Of a stretch of 64,000 nt of DNA, positions 25,901 through 40,900 are shown piece by piece (positions within the stretch are counted from its first letter, which is position 1; every line of letters starts with the position of its first letter). Below the pieces are notes generated by a model. The model saw nothing but the letters and a program-made list of their open reading frames with translations. It had not been told where the DNA came from and searched no databases. This DNA comes from Cornus controversa (lineage: Eukaryota; Streptophyta; Magnoliopsida; Cornales; Cornaceae), in the NCBI GenBank assembly GCA_026545225.1, contig CM048845.1, forward strand, positions 55,094,033-55,158,032, in the 5' to 3' direction. The position numbers and the translations under genes are program-made.

Positions 25901-28900
25901 CACTACATATAAGCACATCCCCTTCTCCACACCCAGGCGATGTGGGATTGAGCACCCTGTACCCTGTCAGTGTGGTAGCTCAGCCCAGTGTCTATCTTCG
26001 CACTTGCCCACTCACACCCGTCCACGAGGGTTACTACAATCCACCCCCTATGAGGCCCGACGTCCTCGTCGGCACACTTCAGGCTGGGTTCAGGCTCTGA
26101 TACCAACTGTAATACCCCGCTCTAACACAAGGTATGATATTGTCCGCTTTGGGCCTGAGCCCGCACGGTTTTGCTCTTGGGTTTCGCCCCAAAAGGCCTC
26201 ATACCATTTGAAGAGAACATACTACATATAAGCACATCCTCTTTTTCGCACCCAAGCGATGTGGGATTGAGCACCCTGTACCCTGCCAGTGTGGTAGCTC
26301 AGCCCAGTGTCTATCTTCGCACCCGCCCACTCACACCCGTCCACAAGAGTTACTATAATCCACCCCCCCCGACGTCCTCGTCGGCACACTTCCGGCTGGG
26401 TTCAGGCTCTGATACCAACTGTAATACCCCGCTCCAACACATGGTATGATATTGTCTGCTTTGGGCCTGAGCCCGCACGGTTTTGCTCTTGGATTTTACC
26501 CCAAAAGGCCTCATACCATTTGAAGAGAACACACTACATATAAGCACATCCCCTTCTCCACACCCAGGCGATGTGGGATTGAGCACCCTGTACCCTGTCA
26601 GTGTGGTAGCTCAGCCCAGTGTCTATCTTCGCACCCGCCCACTCACACCAGTCCACGAGGGTTACTACAGAAGGGGAGAGAGAGATCAAAAAGTTAGGGT
26701 TGTATAATTCACCAAGAGAAAGAGAGAGATCGTTGGCTTCTAGAGAGGGAATGCTAGGATTTTGTAAGCTCAACCCATTTTGTCTGTCATTTCAATCTAG
26801 AACACAACTCAAATAATCAGTTCTTGCTTTGATCATGTGTCTTGCAGGCCACCATAGCATTGATAAATCCATGGGTAGAACTCATCCTTGAAAACTAGCT
26901 TGCAAGGAGAGGGTGCCCATGTGTATATACACTACACATCCCAAAGGTACCCAGGTGATGTGGGACTATGCTAACACTTCCCCTCAGCGCCAGGGTTGGA
27001 GACACTCGGCTCTACCCCTCCACGCAGGGCAGGAGATGCGAACCCGACCCATCCCTGCAGTATACCTGATCTGATACCATGTTAATATTGCAAAAGGAGG
27101 AGAAAAAGAGAACAGTTGTATCTATTTTGTAAATATTTAGCACTAATACAATATATAGAAAAGAATAAAACATATGCCCTAAACTAACTAAAGAAGAGAA
27201 AGTACCATATTGCCCTTAAAATAAAACAACACTCTAACAAGCATCATGTGTGAAGTTAAGTCAACTCATAAGTACAGAGTTTAGTCAACAGCTCATAAAA
27301 AGAAGAATCAGTAAAATATCCAAAATGTACTTATATATATATATATATATCCAAAGTGCATACTTCAATCAGGCACAACTTTTAAAGTTTTGTTGTCACC
27401 TTGGCATGCCTTGAATTACTATGTTCGACTAATATATATTATAAATTTTTCTTTTGTTATTTCATAAAATTCAAAATGCAGTGCAAATGCTTTACCATTC
27501 AAGATAAGATGAATCTCTCTGCATAATGTTTACATTTGTTGGTAACTTGTGAGAAGACAAAATTGTTTTAAGAAGGTCCAATTAAAATTGTTTACTTTTG
27601 TTGGTAACTTGTAAGGAGGATGAAATTGTTTTATGAAGGTCCAACTAAGAGTGCGTTTTTGTTGTAAGAATTATTTAAATGGTTCTAGTACAACGGCATG
27701 TAAGTTCGTTCTTATTTATTTATTTTGTTCCATTGGTCTATCTGACTGCTGCATTTATTTCATAATATTTTGAATATATACTTGGGAGTTGGGGCAGTTG
27801 CTTAATAATCTTGTTACTTTCTCAAGGTGCCTTTCATATTAAGAACAACAAAAGATTCACCGCAATATTTCACTTTTTCTTATTATCTAAATTTTACAAT
27901 TTTATCATTTTGATTGAAGTGAATCTTAAAAGAGAAGGATTAGAAAATGTTATAGTCCTGTTGCTGCTAATAACGGGTAATAGTGAGAAAATGCTATTTT
28001 TATTCCTTCATATTTGAATTTATTTTTCCAAATTTTTTTTTGATAAATCAATACATGTTGATTACCCCAGGTTTTAAATAAGCTTCTGCAGAGTGGATTT
28101 CATCCGAACCACCTTGCTTTTATTACCTTAATTTTGTGATATATATATGACTAGCCAAATAGAATTTTTTTTCTAGAATTTTCAAACCCAGATAGGAATT
28201 TATAGTTCTTGTATGATTTGCTGTTCCCTTTTTCACTTAACAAAGATGTTATGCTTGAGTCAATGATGTCTCTGTGGTGCTTCTGGTGTTGTAGCTCATT
28301 GCTTGTTTAACCACACTTGTATTTGATACATTATTACAAAATTCCGCGCACTTGCAGGAGGGAGCTCCATGAAGAGCTTGGTGTAATCCTTCCAAAGGAG
28401 GCATTTGAATTAATATTTGTTTTTCTTCAAGAGTGGTTGGTAGATCAAATCCCTTTGTTTCATGGTGGCATTAAATTTCCTCTTTATTTTTTATCAATTT
28501 TTTTTATTTATGTAAACAAACTATTGTGAGGCAATATTGTTCATTGTTTGAGGTTTTGCTTCTTTATACTTTTCTATTTTTGAAGCCACAGATACATATA
28601 TTGAATCTTTTACTCTGTGTTTTGAGTTGAGGAAAGTATATATGAAGCTTATAACTGTTATATCTGCTGATGTTCCTCTTTATGTTAAGGTGTTGTTGTT
28701 TTAATTATTGTCTCAAATAGTTGGATGAGCTTTCTTGAGTTGAGCTGTTATAGGAGGAATGAAAGAATAAGAGAGGAAAAAAATGAAACCTAATAGCATG
28801 TTTAAAAAAAATGTCTCAGAAATCTTTATTTTATTTATATTGTCTTTGGGGAGTAAAAACCCTTTTACATGTTTGATCCTCCTAGATGTTATGGACATGA

Positions 28901-31900
28901 GTTCTAATATATGCACAAAGGAGATTGTATTTCTGAAGAAAAAAATATAGCCCGAAATCCCTAGTTAACTATATCTGTCTTATTTATGCCTAAAATACCA
29001 GGGCCTAAAATACCAGGGCAAATAAACGATGAACAAAAGTGCGTAACTTCAAGCCAGGTGTATAATCATTATTCTTCAACTATGACAGTCTTCGCTCACT
29101 AAGTGTTGGCTCAAAAGAGATTCCATTTCGCATGGATATACCAATCAATCCCTACCTTATTAGTAGGAGCAGCGGGTACAATACCATTCCTTACCATAGT
29201 ACCATTTTGAAACAAATGGGCTTGAGCAATGTGCAAGTTTTGCACCTTCTATTTGTCTGATAATTTTTCATGGCAGTGTCAAGACAATTTTGCTCTTAAA
29301 TTCTTTTCTTGAATTGTCCTCATAGTTGTTGAAGTACATTGTTCATATTGATAATACTTAAATTATTACCTCAAGGGAGGGAAGGAGGGTATGCCCACAA
29401 ACTCAGACCTTTTACTCATGGGGTCATGTGATAGAGGAAATTGGTCTATGATTATGGTTGAGCATTTGAAGTTGTAGTGGAAATTATGATCGCACTGCTG
29501 TGGGTTGTGGCAGAGCAGGATCTAGCAGCTGACCTATAGCTTTTGGGATAAGATGATGAGAAAAACTTGGATGAGTTTTAAAGTGTTTATTCGAGGGATT
29601 AATTTGCAGCCTTGCCCAGTTAGTTGACATCTAAGAAGGAGCCTTGTTTTTAGCTAGCTACCATGTGAAACATTAATATTTCAGAAGTGTACATCATGAA
29701 CATTGTTGGGATGTTAAAATTTAAAAATTTTAGTATGTGGCAGACGTAAGCTGACTTGGTCACCCTCAGTGTAGTACTTGAAACACAGCCTGTTATTAGG
29801 AAAAAGATTTTTTTTTTCAGTTAATGAGAATTAAAATACGGGCCTTTAAAGTTATTTAAACTTGCATCAAAAGTGGGTTAACATAAAATGTGAAGGTTAA
29901 GATTTTCCTACAATTAACATATCATGGTGTATTATTTATTGGTGTGTTCTTGCCATGTTCATGCTTTCTTGTCACTGAAAGTTTCCTTGTCTGATCACAT
30001 TCACACTGTCACGTCCATTTGTTGGATGTATCCATGTAATGTGATTTTAGTTGACTTATTTCATGATTATTTCCTCGAATATATGTTTGTTCATGGAACT
30101 TAATGTCAGTTCCGGTGCTCTTGCGCTTGTGCCATTATTCTGTTGTAAGATGGCAAACTTGCCACTTTAAGCTTTGGCCTGTTTAGGCCTGAAACTTCTG
30201 TGAGTCAATTAACTATTATTGGCATTGCATTTGATTGCAGTGTCATAAATGATGGAAAATTCATCAACAATGAATTCAATGATGTATATCTAGTGACAAC
30301 TCTAGCACCGATCCCTTTGGAGGCCTTTACTCTACAGGTGAGGAGGTTAATGCACGACACTAGCGCAGTTAGAATAATGTTTATGAATTTAATCCTCATA
30401 GTTCAGTTATAAATGTGTGCATCATGATTTAATCCTTTCTTTATTATGGCAGCATGAAGCATCTGTTGCTGTTGCAATAGAATTTTCTTTGTTTACTTGA
30501 CTTACTTTCATTTAATTTTATTTGATCCAGGAAGCATCTATTCAAAGTAATTACATGTCTTATTTAACAAAATAATTGATTAACAACTTATATACCAGTT
30601 GGAAGTTAGCTTACCTGACATCTACTGGACTGCTTTAAGACCCTAAATAAGTCCTATAAAGGAATTTGCATGGGAAAGGCATGCCATGCCTTAGACAGCC
30701 AAGTTTGGCTTATTTACTGGTTGAGTGAAACTTTTGCAAATATGCAAAAGTGGGATGGAGGTATTCAGTATTTCTGGGAAAAATATTCGAGCAAGCAGAA
30801 GTCATAAGAAGACCTTTGAATAGATGGTTTGCGATCCGTAGGTGTCTACAATTTTCTAGGGGACATTATAGCTCCTCAGACATGGATGGTGTCTCCTCTT
30901 GTGACCCATAACCTCTCATTTGTAAAAGAAAAGAGGGCCGGGGGGGGGGGGGGGTGTGGTTGTTGTGGGGCATAAAAAAAGGGGGGAATGAGTTTCCTCC
31001 TCTCGTCTCAAGGCTGGGCTTGTTGGTGCTAACTTGTATTTGGCAATGTTGTGGCATTGGTGGGCTAAGCGAGCTGATAGAAAGCACTATATCCCAAGAT
31101 AAGCCTTCCAGCGAATGAGGGTGGAAATACATGGTGGGTAGGGGGGTGAAACTGGGGCGGGTTGGAGGGCCAACCCAAGCTTAACCCTAGGTATGAAGTA
31201 TGAACTCTTCGACCCTAACCTTACCCAACCTTCATCCCAAACGTATGAACCAGAGCCCAACTTGCTCCCAAGTTTCTGAACTGGAGTTGAAATCGGGATG
31301 GGAGGTCGTGTTGGGAAATCAGGTTGGCAATCCAAACAATCTTGACTCTCCACTTCTCTTCAGAGGTTTCTCCCTTGCTCACCGTGTCACGCCCTGAATT
31401 CCAACACCTGGTTAAGAGCGAGAGAATCGAGGGTGTGATGTAGAATTAACCGTCAATACCATTCCCGGTCTAATCAATGTCAACTCAAAATCTTGTAAAT
31501 GCTGAAGCATACCTACATGTATTAATGTAGAATCATGTCTTAAACAATTCACACTAATGGGCCCAACCTTGGTTTACACCTGCATATGCCTTAGTTCATT
31601 GGTTATTATAATACCAACTTTTGTTCCATTTCTCAACTTTACCTAGTAAACCCGACCTGGACATATCAAAATCAATTGGAAACAACCACTCCACAACTTA
31701 TATACATGGATACACAAAGGTTACAACATGTTTAAGTTTAGGTGTACATGACAAACATAAAACATATTATCCAAAAAGTGGCTTATTTACATCCACATGT
31801 CCAAAATTAAAACAAAACTCCAAATCTCCATGCAACTCCAATCATGGTTTGGACACTTCGATCACCTCTTTGTCATTACCTGAAAAATGTTTGTATAATA

Positions 31901-34900
31901 GGAATGAGCAACAACTTGCTCAGTAGGAAATGCTTAAAACACACTTCCTAAAGTTCCGTAAATATCACATAAAGAACAAAATCCATTTAAAGAAATCATA
32001 CTTTAAACAAAAGTAAACTATACGTTTATCATGTGAGATAATGCGGACTAAAGATGAGTATGCAATGTTATCATGAACTCACACACTCAACAATACCACG
32101 ACATGACCAAAACCGTCAATCCAACCCGACACATTTTGTTACCTTCGTGAATTTAGTACCAGTAACCACGAAGAGAATGATAACCCTCCCTTGGCCTAGA
32201 CACAGTCCAGCTCCATTTTGGGCCGAGTTAACACCATCTCCTAGGTTGATTGACACTTCCGGATACCGACTTTTGGCTACTCGGTTTCCTTAAACTTTTC
32301 TTTCAACTTCCGGATCCCGACTCTTGGCCATCCGGTTTTCATAAACTTTTTCACATACACTCTCACACTATGTATGTGCCATGAATGAACAATTATAAGA
32401 TATGCTCATTTACACCTCTTCCTATGCCAAATGCACACATAACATTGTTGAAACAATTTATCAAACATTTGGCATGCATTTCACAATTTTCATTGAAACA
32501 TTTTATCAAACACTTGGTAAAATTTAGAAAAAAAATAACATTTCAATCTTAAACTTTACCAATTCCATCACTTAAGCACATATAAAGTACATACACTACA
32601 CATAAGATCAAGTATAGCATATTTCTACCACTTCTAACACATTGGCACATAAAGATTCATATGTAACCAAAAATCAGCATCTGTATGAAAGAGAAACTAT
32701 CACAATTTCACATAAACCTTGCCATATGTAAACATACATACGGCATACTCACAAAAACCCTGGAAATCGTAGTTTAAACATCCCTACCTCACTTTAGAAG
32801 CAATTCTAGTGAAAAGCTCCAAATCTGCCGGAACAAGAATCACCCAAATCCAAAGCTAAACCGATCAAAAGGAAGCCCTCAACATGTAGAACAAACTTTC
32901 CTTCTTTGACAACCTTCAAATCTAGTTTCTTAGGGTTCAAAATTTGGAGAGAAGATGAAAAGAAATGTGGGAGAAGAGAGAAAAGAAAGAACTGATCCCT
33001 TACTTTATGAAGTCTAATCCTTAATGCCAAAAAATCTGTATTTATAATATCTCTAACGTGAAATGACCAAAATACCCTTGTCGCTTAAAGTACTCTTCTG
33101 GCTTCATTTAAACCTTGGAAACCACTACGGTTTTGAAAATCATTCCATCCCTCTTCTAATCCCTTAAATAACTTAAAATAAAAAAATAAATATTTCTAGT
33201 TCTCCGAACCCACCTGGCCGACACCCGGGCCCTGCCGACTTGAAAATCTCAAAATGAGCTAAACAATTCAAAAAACTCTCCGGACTTCAAAACAAGTCCA
33301 TGTGTATGTAATTCACATATATAACACATGCATAAACCATTTATAACTATTTTTGAAAAAATAAATAAATAAAACAAAACCCGTCCAAATTGAACCTGGT
33401 CTCTACACACAACCCACTATCCAACTTATTATCTATATGCCAAAAAGATGAGTTCAAGTTACATTAACTGAGAGTTTTTTTGTAAAAAAGAAAAAGAAAA
33501 AGATTGAAATAGTAAGTAAATCAAATTACAAAAATCAAATATGTTAAATCTACATGTAAAATTGAAAACCAAATATGTTATCTCAAGCTCAATCTCAATG
33601 TAAATAAAACAAAGAAATAGATACACTAACCTCCCCTCTAGATAGGGTAAACTACACCGATCACCCCTAAGTTTTGGAAAATTACATTGTCCTCCCCTCT
33701 AAGTGACGGGCGTTGATGTCCATTAACAGCCTATATGAAATTGCTCTTTTGTCCATCTTATTTTAATGAACTTTTTAGTAGAAACCCTGTAATTAACATC
33801 TCTTCAATCTCTACAGTGTACACACGATCTCTATAGTATAATAAAAAATGAAACACACGATCTATACAGTATACGATTGCGAAACATTGCATTCAATTCT
33901 GTGGGTAGAGGGAAAGAGAGAAGAAGAAGAGAAGGGTAGGAAGCCCCATCAGCATACCATCACACCAGGTTGGGGCCCAAGCAATGGACAACATATGGTA
34001 GATGCTTTAAAAAAGTTTGTTGCCACAGCAGCTGGTATTCTTGAAGCCAATGAGAGTTCTTGTGGTCTAAAAAAATAGCAGCTACAGGCAACGGTGTCTA
34101 TAACATCTTCTACACTGCAACAGGCAATTAATAGTCATTGCATTTGAGTGGGAATACTCAACTGAAAAATTAGAAAAATGTTAAGACAGTTTCAAATGAA
34201 ATGGAATCCGAAATATAATTCATCCAGAAAAAAAGAGATTTTGTGGGTAATTGGAATCAATGAAATCAATTAATCGGAATGAATAATTGACATCTCTACA
34301 CCATTTCAGGTAATTCACATCTCTACATATTTAGGTAATTTACATCAACGAATCAGATTTTGTAGGTAATTGACCCCTCTACACCATTTTTTTGGGTAAT
34401 CGCTTTCGTCCCAATAACCGAAGGAAGTTGATGATGGTTTGCCCGAAACATTAATCTGAGCCCGGACCAAATTGAGGTTCTTTAAAATACATACCTGAGA
34501 TGCATCGGGCTGGTTCTCTTGAAGCCCATCATTGGTGGGCCATTTTTCTTTTTCAGCCCATGTCCACCTTCATTTGGAATGGGTTTTGAGTTGAGCATGG
34601 TCCAAACCCTACGTAACAGTCTTTCCTTTGGCCTTCTGAACCTTTTCTTTGTTACCCAGCCCATTTGGTACGTGTACGAGCCCAGTTAGTTGCTTCCCCA
34701 ATCCATCATATCTATTATTACGGTGGGCCTGAATGGTCGAGATTAGCCCAAGCCGATGCCTATCATTGTTAGTGATATTATTATTATGCGCCTGGTTGAG
34801 GGATGGCAAAGTTTTTATCATTTTTCTCAAGACCTTTTTTTCTTTTCTTTTCTTTTCTTTTCTTCTCTCTCTCTCTCTCCCTCTCTCTTTCTTTTTTCTG

Positions 34901-37900
34901 GGTAGATAAATCACCACACACACCCATTTGTCCCATTGCTCAAGACCTTTTTGGTTATGCTATTCTTGCAGGTTTGGAATTAATTAGGTGTTAATATCTA
35001 AATTTTGTTTTTGTAAATGAAGATCTCCAAGTTTTGTAGTCAGTTGCAGCAATTTTGTCCTTTTTAACTATTCTTCGGTAGCATTCTAATGAGAAGTCAT
35101 GCTTTGAGAGGCATATAATATGTACATTTTGGCATGTTCAAGTGTCTTCTCTTTCATGTCCATGTATAGTTTGAATGTGTGTCTTGCCTTTCATTTCTTG
35201 CAGGAATCAGAAGTCTCAGCTGTTAAATATATCTCTTTTGAGGAGTATAAAAGATTACTTGCTAATGAAGATCCTGAATACGTCCCCTATGATGTAAATG
35301 GGCAGTATGGCCAACTCTTTGACATAATTGTAAAGCGGTATGTTATATGAAATGTTATATAACTTCCATATTTTTCAGTTGTCAAATTGTTTGTCACCAA
35401 CAAATGGGAGTGATGATCCCCTGGCTTGATAAGAAATGAATGTAGCCCTTGTTTGAGTTCTGCTTTTGATACTTCATTCTTTGTTTTTCCCCCCAATAAA
35501 TACTAGTTTGATTAGCGAACAGATTAATTATTGATAAATAAGACTTCTCTTTGGGAATCTCTAAGATATATATATATATATATATATATATTAACTCAAG
35601 AACTTTTTAATGAAATATAAGCATTCTTTTACTTGTTCAGGCTTAACAATATAATAGTTGCACAAGTAAAATCATATTTTCTTTCCTGTATTCGTTTTCA
35701 AACAGCATATGACTTGCTTTTTTTCCACCCATTGGAAATAGACCTGTCAATGCATTGAATTTTGATTAGAATCAATATGATAACTCGGCTATGAATTGAA
35801 CATTTATCTGATAACCCGTTAACGATCCGGATGCGATTATTTGTCATCTAAAGCAATTGGATATGGATTATGATTGATCCGATCCGAGATAATATAATAT
35901 ATAATATGCTATAAATATATTATCTAATTCTATATATACTACTTACTGAAGGAGATCCTGAGCAGCGTGGTCTATACACTTGCTATAGGTGTAGACGTAG
36001 AGGATGATTTAGTATTTATTTTATTTTTATATTTTACTTTCCTTATTTATTTACGGCTTTTGTTTCCTATTAGAGTTATTGTTATGCCAATGTATATGGG
36101 TGGTTCATACATTGTGAGGACACTTTTTTCATGAATATTGATTAATATAGAGATTATTATTGAGATTTCTTCCCCTTCTGTTCTTCTTCTTCTCACTCTC
36201 TTCTTCTACATCCCTCTCCCATTCTCTCAATTCTCTAGCATCACTTACATATTATCAAAATGCTTTACCATTATTTTTTCTTCTTCTGCCCTCTTTCTAT
36301 TCTTTCTTACTGTATTTTTTTTTCCTTTAATAAAGAGTCAGATACGTAATTTTCTTTTTTCTTTTGTTCATATTTTATTTGTCTTCTCTGTCATTTTTCA
36401 CTTTTTTTTTCCTAATAATTGTTTGGCAATCTTTTTGACATTAATTTTTTTAACAAAAAATTACCCCTTCACGGATCGGGTTGTCAGATCGAATATCTGA
36501 TTAATAACAAATCAGATATGAATTCATTCATAAATAATCCGTCATGTTATTGGATTGGATTAGAAAATAACTTTATCGGATTTCGGATTGCATCAAGCCA
36601 GATCTGTTTCCAAGTCTTATTGGAAATATTTTTGTTAGTCTCCATAAAAGACAACCAAGCATGGGTGAGTTATGGCATCTTCCCCTGAATCTCTGAATTT
36701 CCATATCTGCTCATACGAGTTAATGTAAAAATTGTTATAGGTATAAAGAAAACACGGAGGCTCGGAGTTTGGCTATACAAAAACAGCTCTCTCGATATGC
36801 TCATATCTCGCTTAGTGCTGAGGTTGTCAACTTTTTTTTGCTCTTACATTTTCTCTGTTATAACTTATAATTGGCATTGATTCTGTACTACTCTCTAGAT
36901 AACCTTAGAAGCCAATAGAATTTGCATAGAACCCAAGTTATATAATCTTTTTTCCCTGATCCTAAAGCATTTTATCAATCTTCTATGTGACTTAAAACAC
37001 TCACCTATACTTGCAAGAAGATGCCTAATCTATGACAGACTTTTACTTGTCAATTTTTGTGTTTCATATTGAGTGGTAGAATAAACTATGCAGAATAAAA
37101 CTTAGAGGAACAGTATAATTAACAAAAATTATGATAGTGACATATCATTTTTATATAAAATAATAGGATGCAAAGAATATGTGGGTATACAAACTAATAA
37201 TCGTATTCCTTGCTTATCTCTATTAGATAAAAAAGGACGAAAGATGTAGAACAATTGATTTTATAAATAAATGCACCACTCACTTCTACTACTGTACTAC
37301 ACTATATGAGGTCAGGTTGGAAAATTCATTCTTTTCCACCTCTAGATCCCATCCTTGCTAATTTATGGATGTGTACAGAGCATATATCATAAGATTAACT
37401 AAGTGCCAAGCCTACCTTGGAGCTTATTGCTTGGATCAGGTTTAAAGATTTTGACCTAATCTTAGTTATGTAAAAGGTAAAATATGTGTAATTGGCTTAC
37501 TCAAATCGAGAGCCAAGAGCTATATTTATATTCAAGAATACGGTACAAAAAAGGAAACCAAATCAAAGAAAAACAGGAAAGATGCCACAATCTACGCGAT
37601 CCCATTATTATGGGGATCTTACATAATCATGGGGATCTTACATAAAAATACCCAATTATAGGTTAAAAAATCTATGTGATCCCATGATTGTGGGGATCTT
37701 ATATAAAAACACTTAACAAATAAATAAAATAAAGGGTAAAATACACTGACCTCCCCTGAGGTTTGACCTAATTACACTCGGCATCAAACTATTGGATTTT
37801 GTTACAATGACCTCCCCTGAGGTTTGCTCCGTTAGACAAAGACCCCCCTCCGTTCAAAATTCTATTAATTTTGTCTAAAAATTTAGGGTAATTTACACTG

Positions 37901-40900
37901 ACCTCTCCTGAGGTTTGGGGTAAATTATACTGACCTCCTTTGAGGTTTGGCCTAATTAATATTTAATATAATATTTTAATTTTTATAATATAAATATATA
38001 AATATTTATTATATATAATATTTTAATAATATTATATATAATATTAAGATGTAATTATTAACCATATATAATATTATATAATGTTAATATAAAAAAATAT
38101 AGAGGTAAAGGCATTTTTGAATCAGATTTTTCTTGACAATTTAGATTTTCAAAATATCCATTTTGTCCTTGAAGCATATGTAAAGACATTGTTATCCTCT
38201 TGGAAATTCTTCTAAAATTACCTAAATACCCTCATTCTAACAAAATGCAATGAGCAAAAAGACCCTCATTAACAATTTAAAAAGTTTCTCTCTTCATCTT
38301 CATCTTGTTGGCCTTTACAGATTTCGATCATGGAGGATTTGAGTTGGTAAGAGAATATTAGAGAGAGGAGAAGAGAGTTTTAGAGAGGGATTGGCATGAA
38401 AAAGAAAGCAAGGAATAAAAGATAGGGCATAATGGTCTTTCTATTTTATACGATTTGTTTTTAAAAAAAATCATTAAAAAGCATTAAAATAATAGAAAAA
38501 TAGAAATATATATATATATATATTCTTTTTTAAAAAAAGAGTCCAACCTTGTGAACATATATTATTTATACCTAAGATGGGTGAAATGTCTATTCTACCC
38601 TTAATATTATATTGATATAAAAATTAAAATATTTATATATATATAATATTATATAATTAAAATATACTTTTGCCCATCTTAATTATATATATACATATAA
38701 ATATTTTAATTATATAATATTATATATAATATTATTAAAATATTATATATAATAAATATTTAATATTTATATTATAAAAATTAAAATATTATATTAAATA
38801 TTAATTAGGCCAAACCTCAGGGGAGGTCAGTGTAAATTACCCTAAATTTTTTGACAAAACTAACAGAATTTTGGACGGAGGGGAGTCTTTGTCTAACGGA
38901 CCAAACTTTAGGGGAGGTCATTGTAACAAAATCTAATAGTTTGATACCGGGTGTAATTAGACCAAACCTCAGGGGAGGTTAGTGTATTTTACCCTAAAAT
39001 AAAAATAATAAAGATATTTCAACACTCCCCCTCAAGCTGGAGTGAAGATATCAATTAAGCCTAGCTTGGTAATCGAGAAATGAAGCAAAGATGGACCAAC
39101 AGATTTGGTGAACACATCGGTAGACTGATCAGAGGATGGAACAAAGCAGGCTTGATAATTCTCGAACGAACCTTCTCTTTGATAAAATGAATGTCCACCT
39201 CTATATGTTTAGTCCTCACATGAAGAACAAAATCTGAAGCGAGCTTGATGGTTGACTTACTATCACAAAACAAGTCTGAGGACTATTTTTAACTCAGACC
39301 TAGCTCCTCCAAGAAAGATCGAAGCCAGAGAATCTTACAAGTACCCTGAGCCATGGCACGATTCTCAGCCTTTGCTGAAGGTCTTGAAACTACAGGCTGC
39401 TTCTTACTTTTCTAGAATATAAGATGATCTCCATAGAAAGTACAGAAGCCAGATGTGGAATGTCTGTCAGTCTTGGACACAGCATAGTCTGCATCACTAA
39501 AACAGGATAGCCTAACCTGTCTGTTAGAAGAATAAAATAATTCAAGTCCAGGACAGGACTTAAGATATCGAAGAATATGATATACCACACCCATTTGAGT
39601 TGTACGAGGAGTATGCATAAACTGGCTCACAACACTAACCGGACATGCATTTTAAATGAGAACTACAGAATAATCAAAAGCTCTTCTATGCCTAAACCAA
39701 CTCATGGTTAGTGAGTTCCTTCTACATTCTTTCCAAAACCTGAAAAAGATTAATATATAAGGGACTGAGCTCCGGCATGCTCAGTAGAAATGCCTAAAGC
39801 ACAATTTCTAAACATCCCGTGAATACCACGTAAGACATACATTTCATCAAGAATTAAATAGTCACATGCTCAATGCAAATCAACATACCATGAAACCTAT
39901 CATGTATGCCTTGTGCAAATGTCATGTAATTCTATTGTACCTCTCCCACGTACACAACTAATAACCCGGATTCCAAACGAACCATCTGACCCTTTTCTAA
40001 CCGAAACTTGTCAATACCAAATCTTGTCATTCCTCGGATTCCAACTATGGACCATCCTACTTTCCTTGACCAAACCTTTTCATGCCAAACCTTTCCTTGA
40101 CTCGGATTCCTAATAAGGATCATCCGGTCTTCCTCAACCAAACTTAGCAATACCAAACCTTTTTCCTTTGCCAAACCTTACGTTTTCCTCTCTTACCATT
40201 ACACGTATACATCCTAAATGGGTGCAATGCACAATGCCACATTTCATGTTATAATGCACATTCATGCCCAAAATGTAACTAGCATGCTTTTATAACTCAA
40301 TGCACGTAAGAAAACATATTACGACACTTAATCATGCTCACATATCCATTTAGGCAATTTATCAAACACATAATCCCCAAAACCCACATTGTGAACAAAA
40401 TCACCCTTAAACCCCAAATTTCCCCTAAGTCATGCCCACACAAATCTCATAGAAGGCATATATACACTTAACTCACATTTGCATATCATTTAAATCATGC
40501 AGTTCTACCTATATACATGTTAAACATCATATAAATCATTTAAAATACATATATAGCTAGTTGGATGCTCTAAGCATCCCCCATGCTCACAAAAACGTAG
40601 AAATTTGTGAGTTAGACATCCCTACCTCGGTTTGGAAGAGTTTCCAAACAAAACCCCCAAATCCCACCGAATCACCTCGTCCAGAATCGGCTTTGCTCCG
40701 ATCAAATGGAAGCCATCGCTGTGCACAACACACTTCCCTTCTTGGTCAACCTCCGAATCTCACTTCAAGCCTTCCAAAATCTATAGAGGAGAGAAATGTA
40801 GAGAGAAGTGAGAGAGAGAGGGGCTGCCTGCTCCTTGAGAGAGGGAATGAGTGGCTGAAATGAAATGTTTTGATATTGATAAGCCATAGCCCTCAAATGA

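Noticed and set aside
25789..26669. CRISPR-like regularly spaced repeats
   Set aside because: Repeats are 250 nt with primer site and purine tract between them and a target duplication outside; this is a plant TRIM, not a CRISPR array.
25852..26816. Repeated similar ORFs as a tandem gene family
   Set aside because: They are translations of TRIM LTRs and share non-coding LTR structure, not codon-level conservation.
30940..30954. G-run as a functional G-quadruplex
   Set aside because: A single homopolymer run of 15 G without separated tracts; may also be a sequencing-prone site, so no functional claim is made.
36138..36500. Hydrophobic 120-codon ORF as a membrane protein gene
   Set aside because: Translation of a T/C-rich low-complexity tract within intron 5; no start context or conserved motif.
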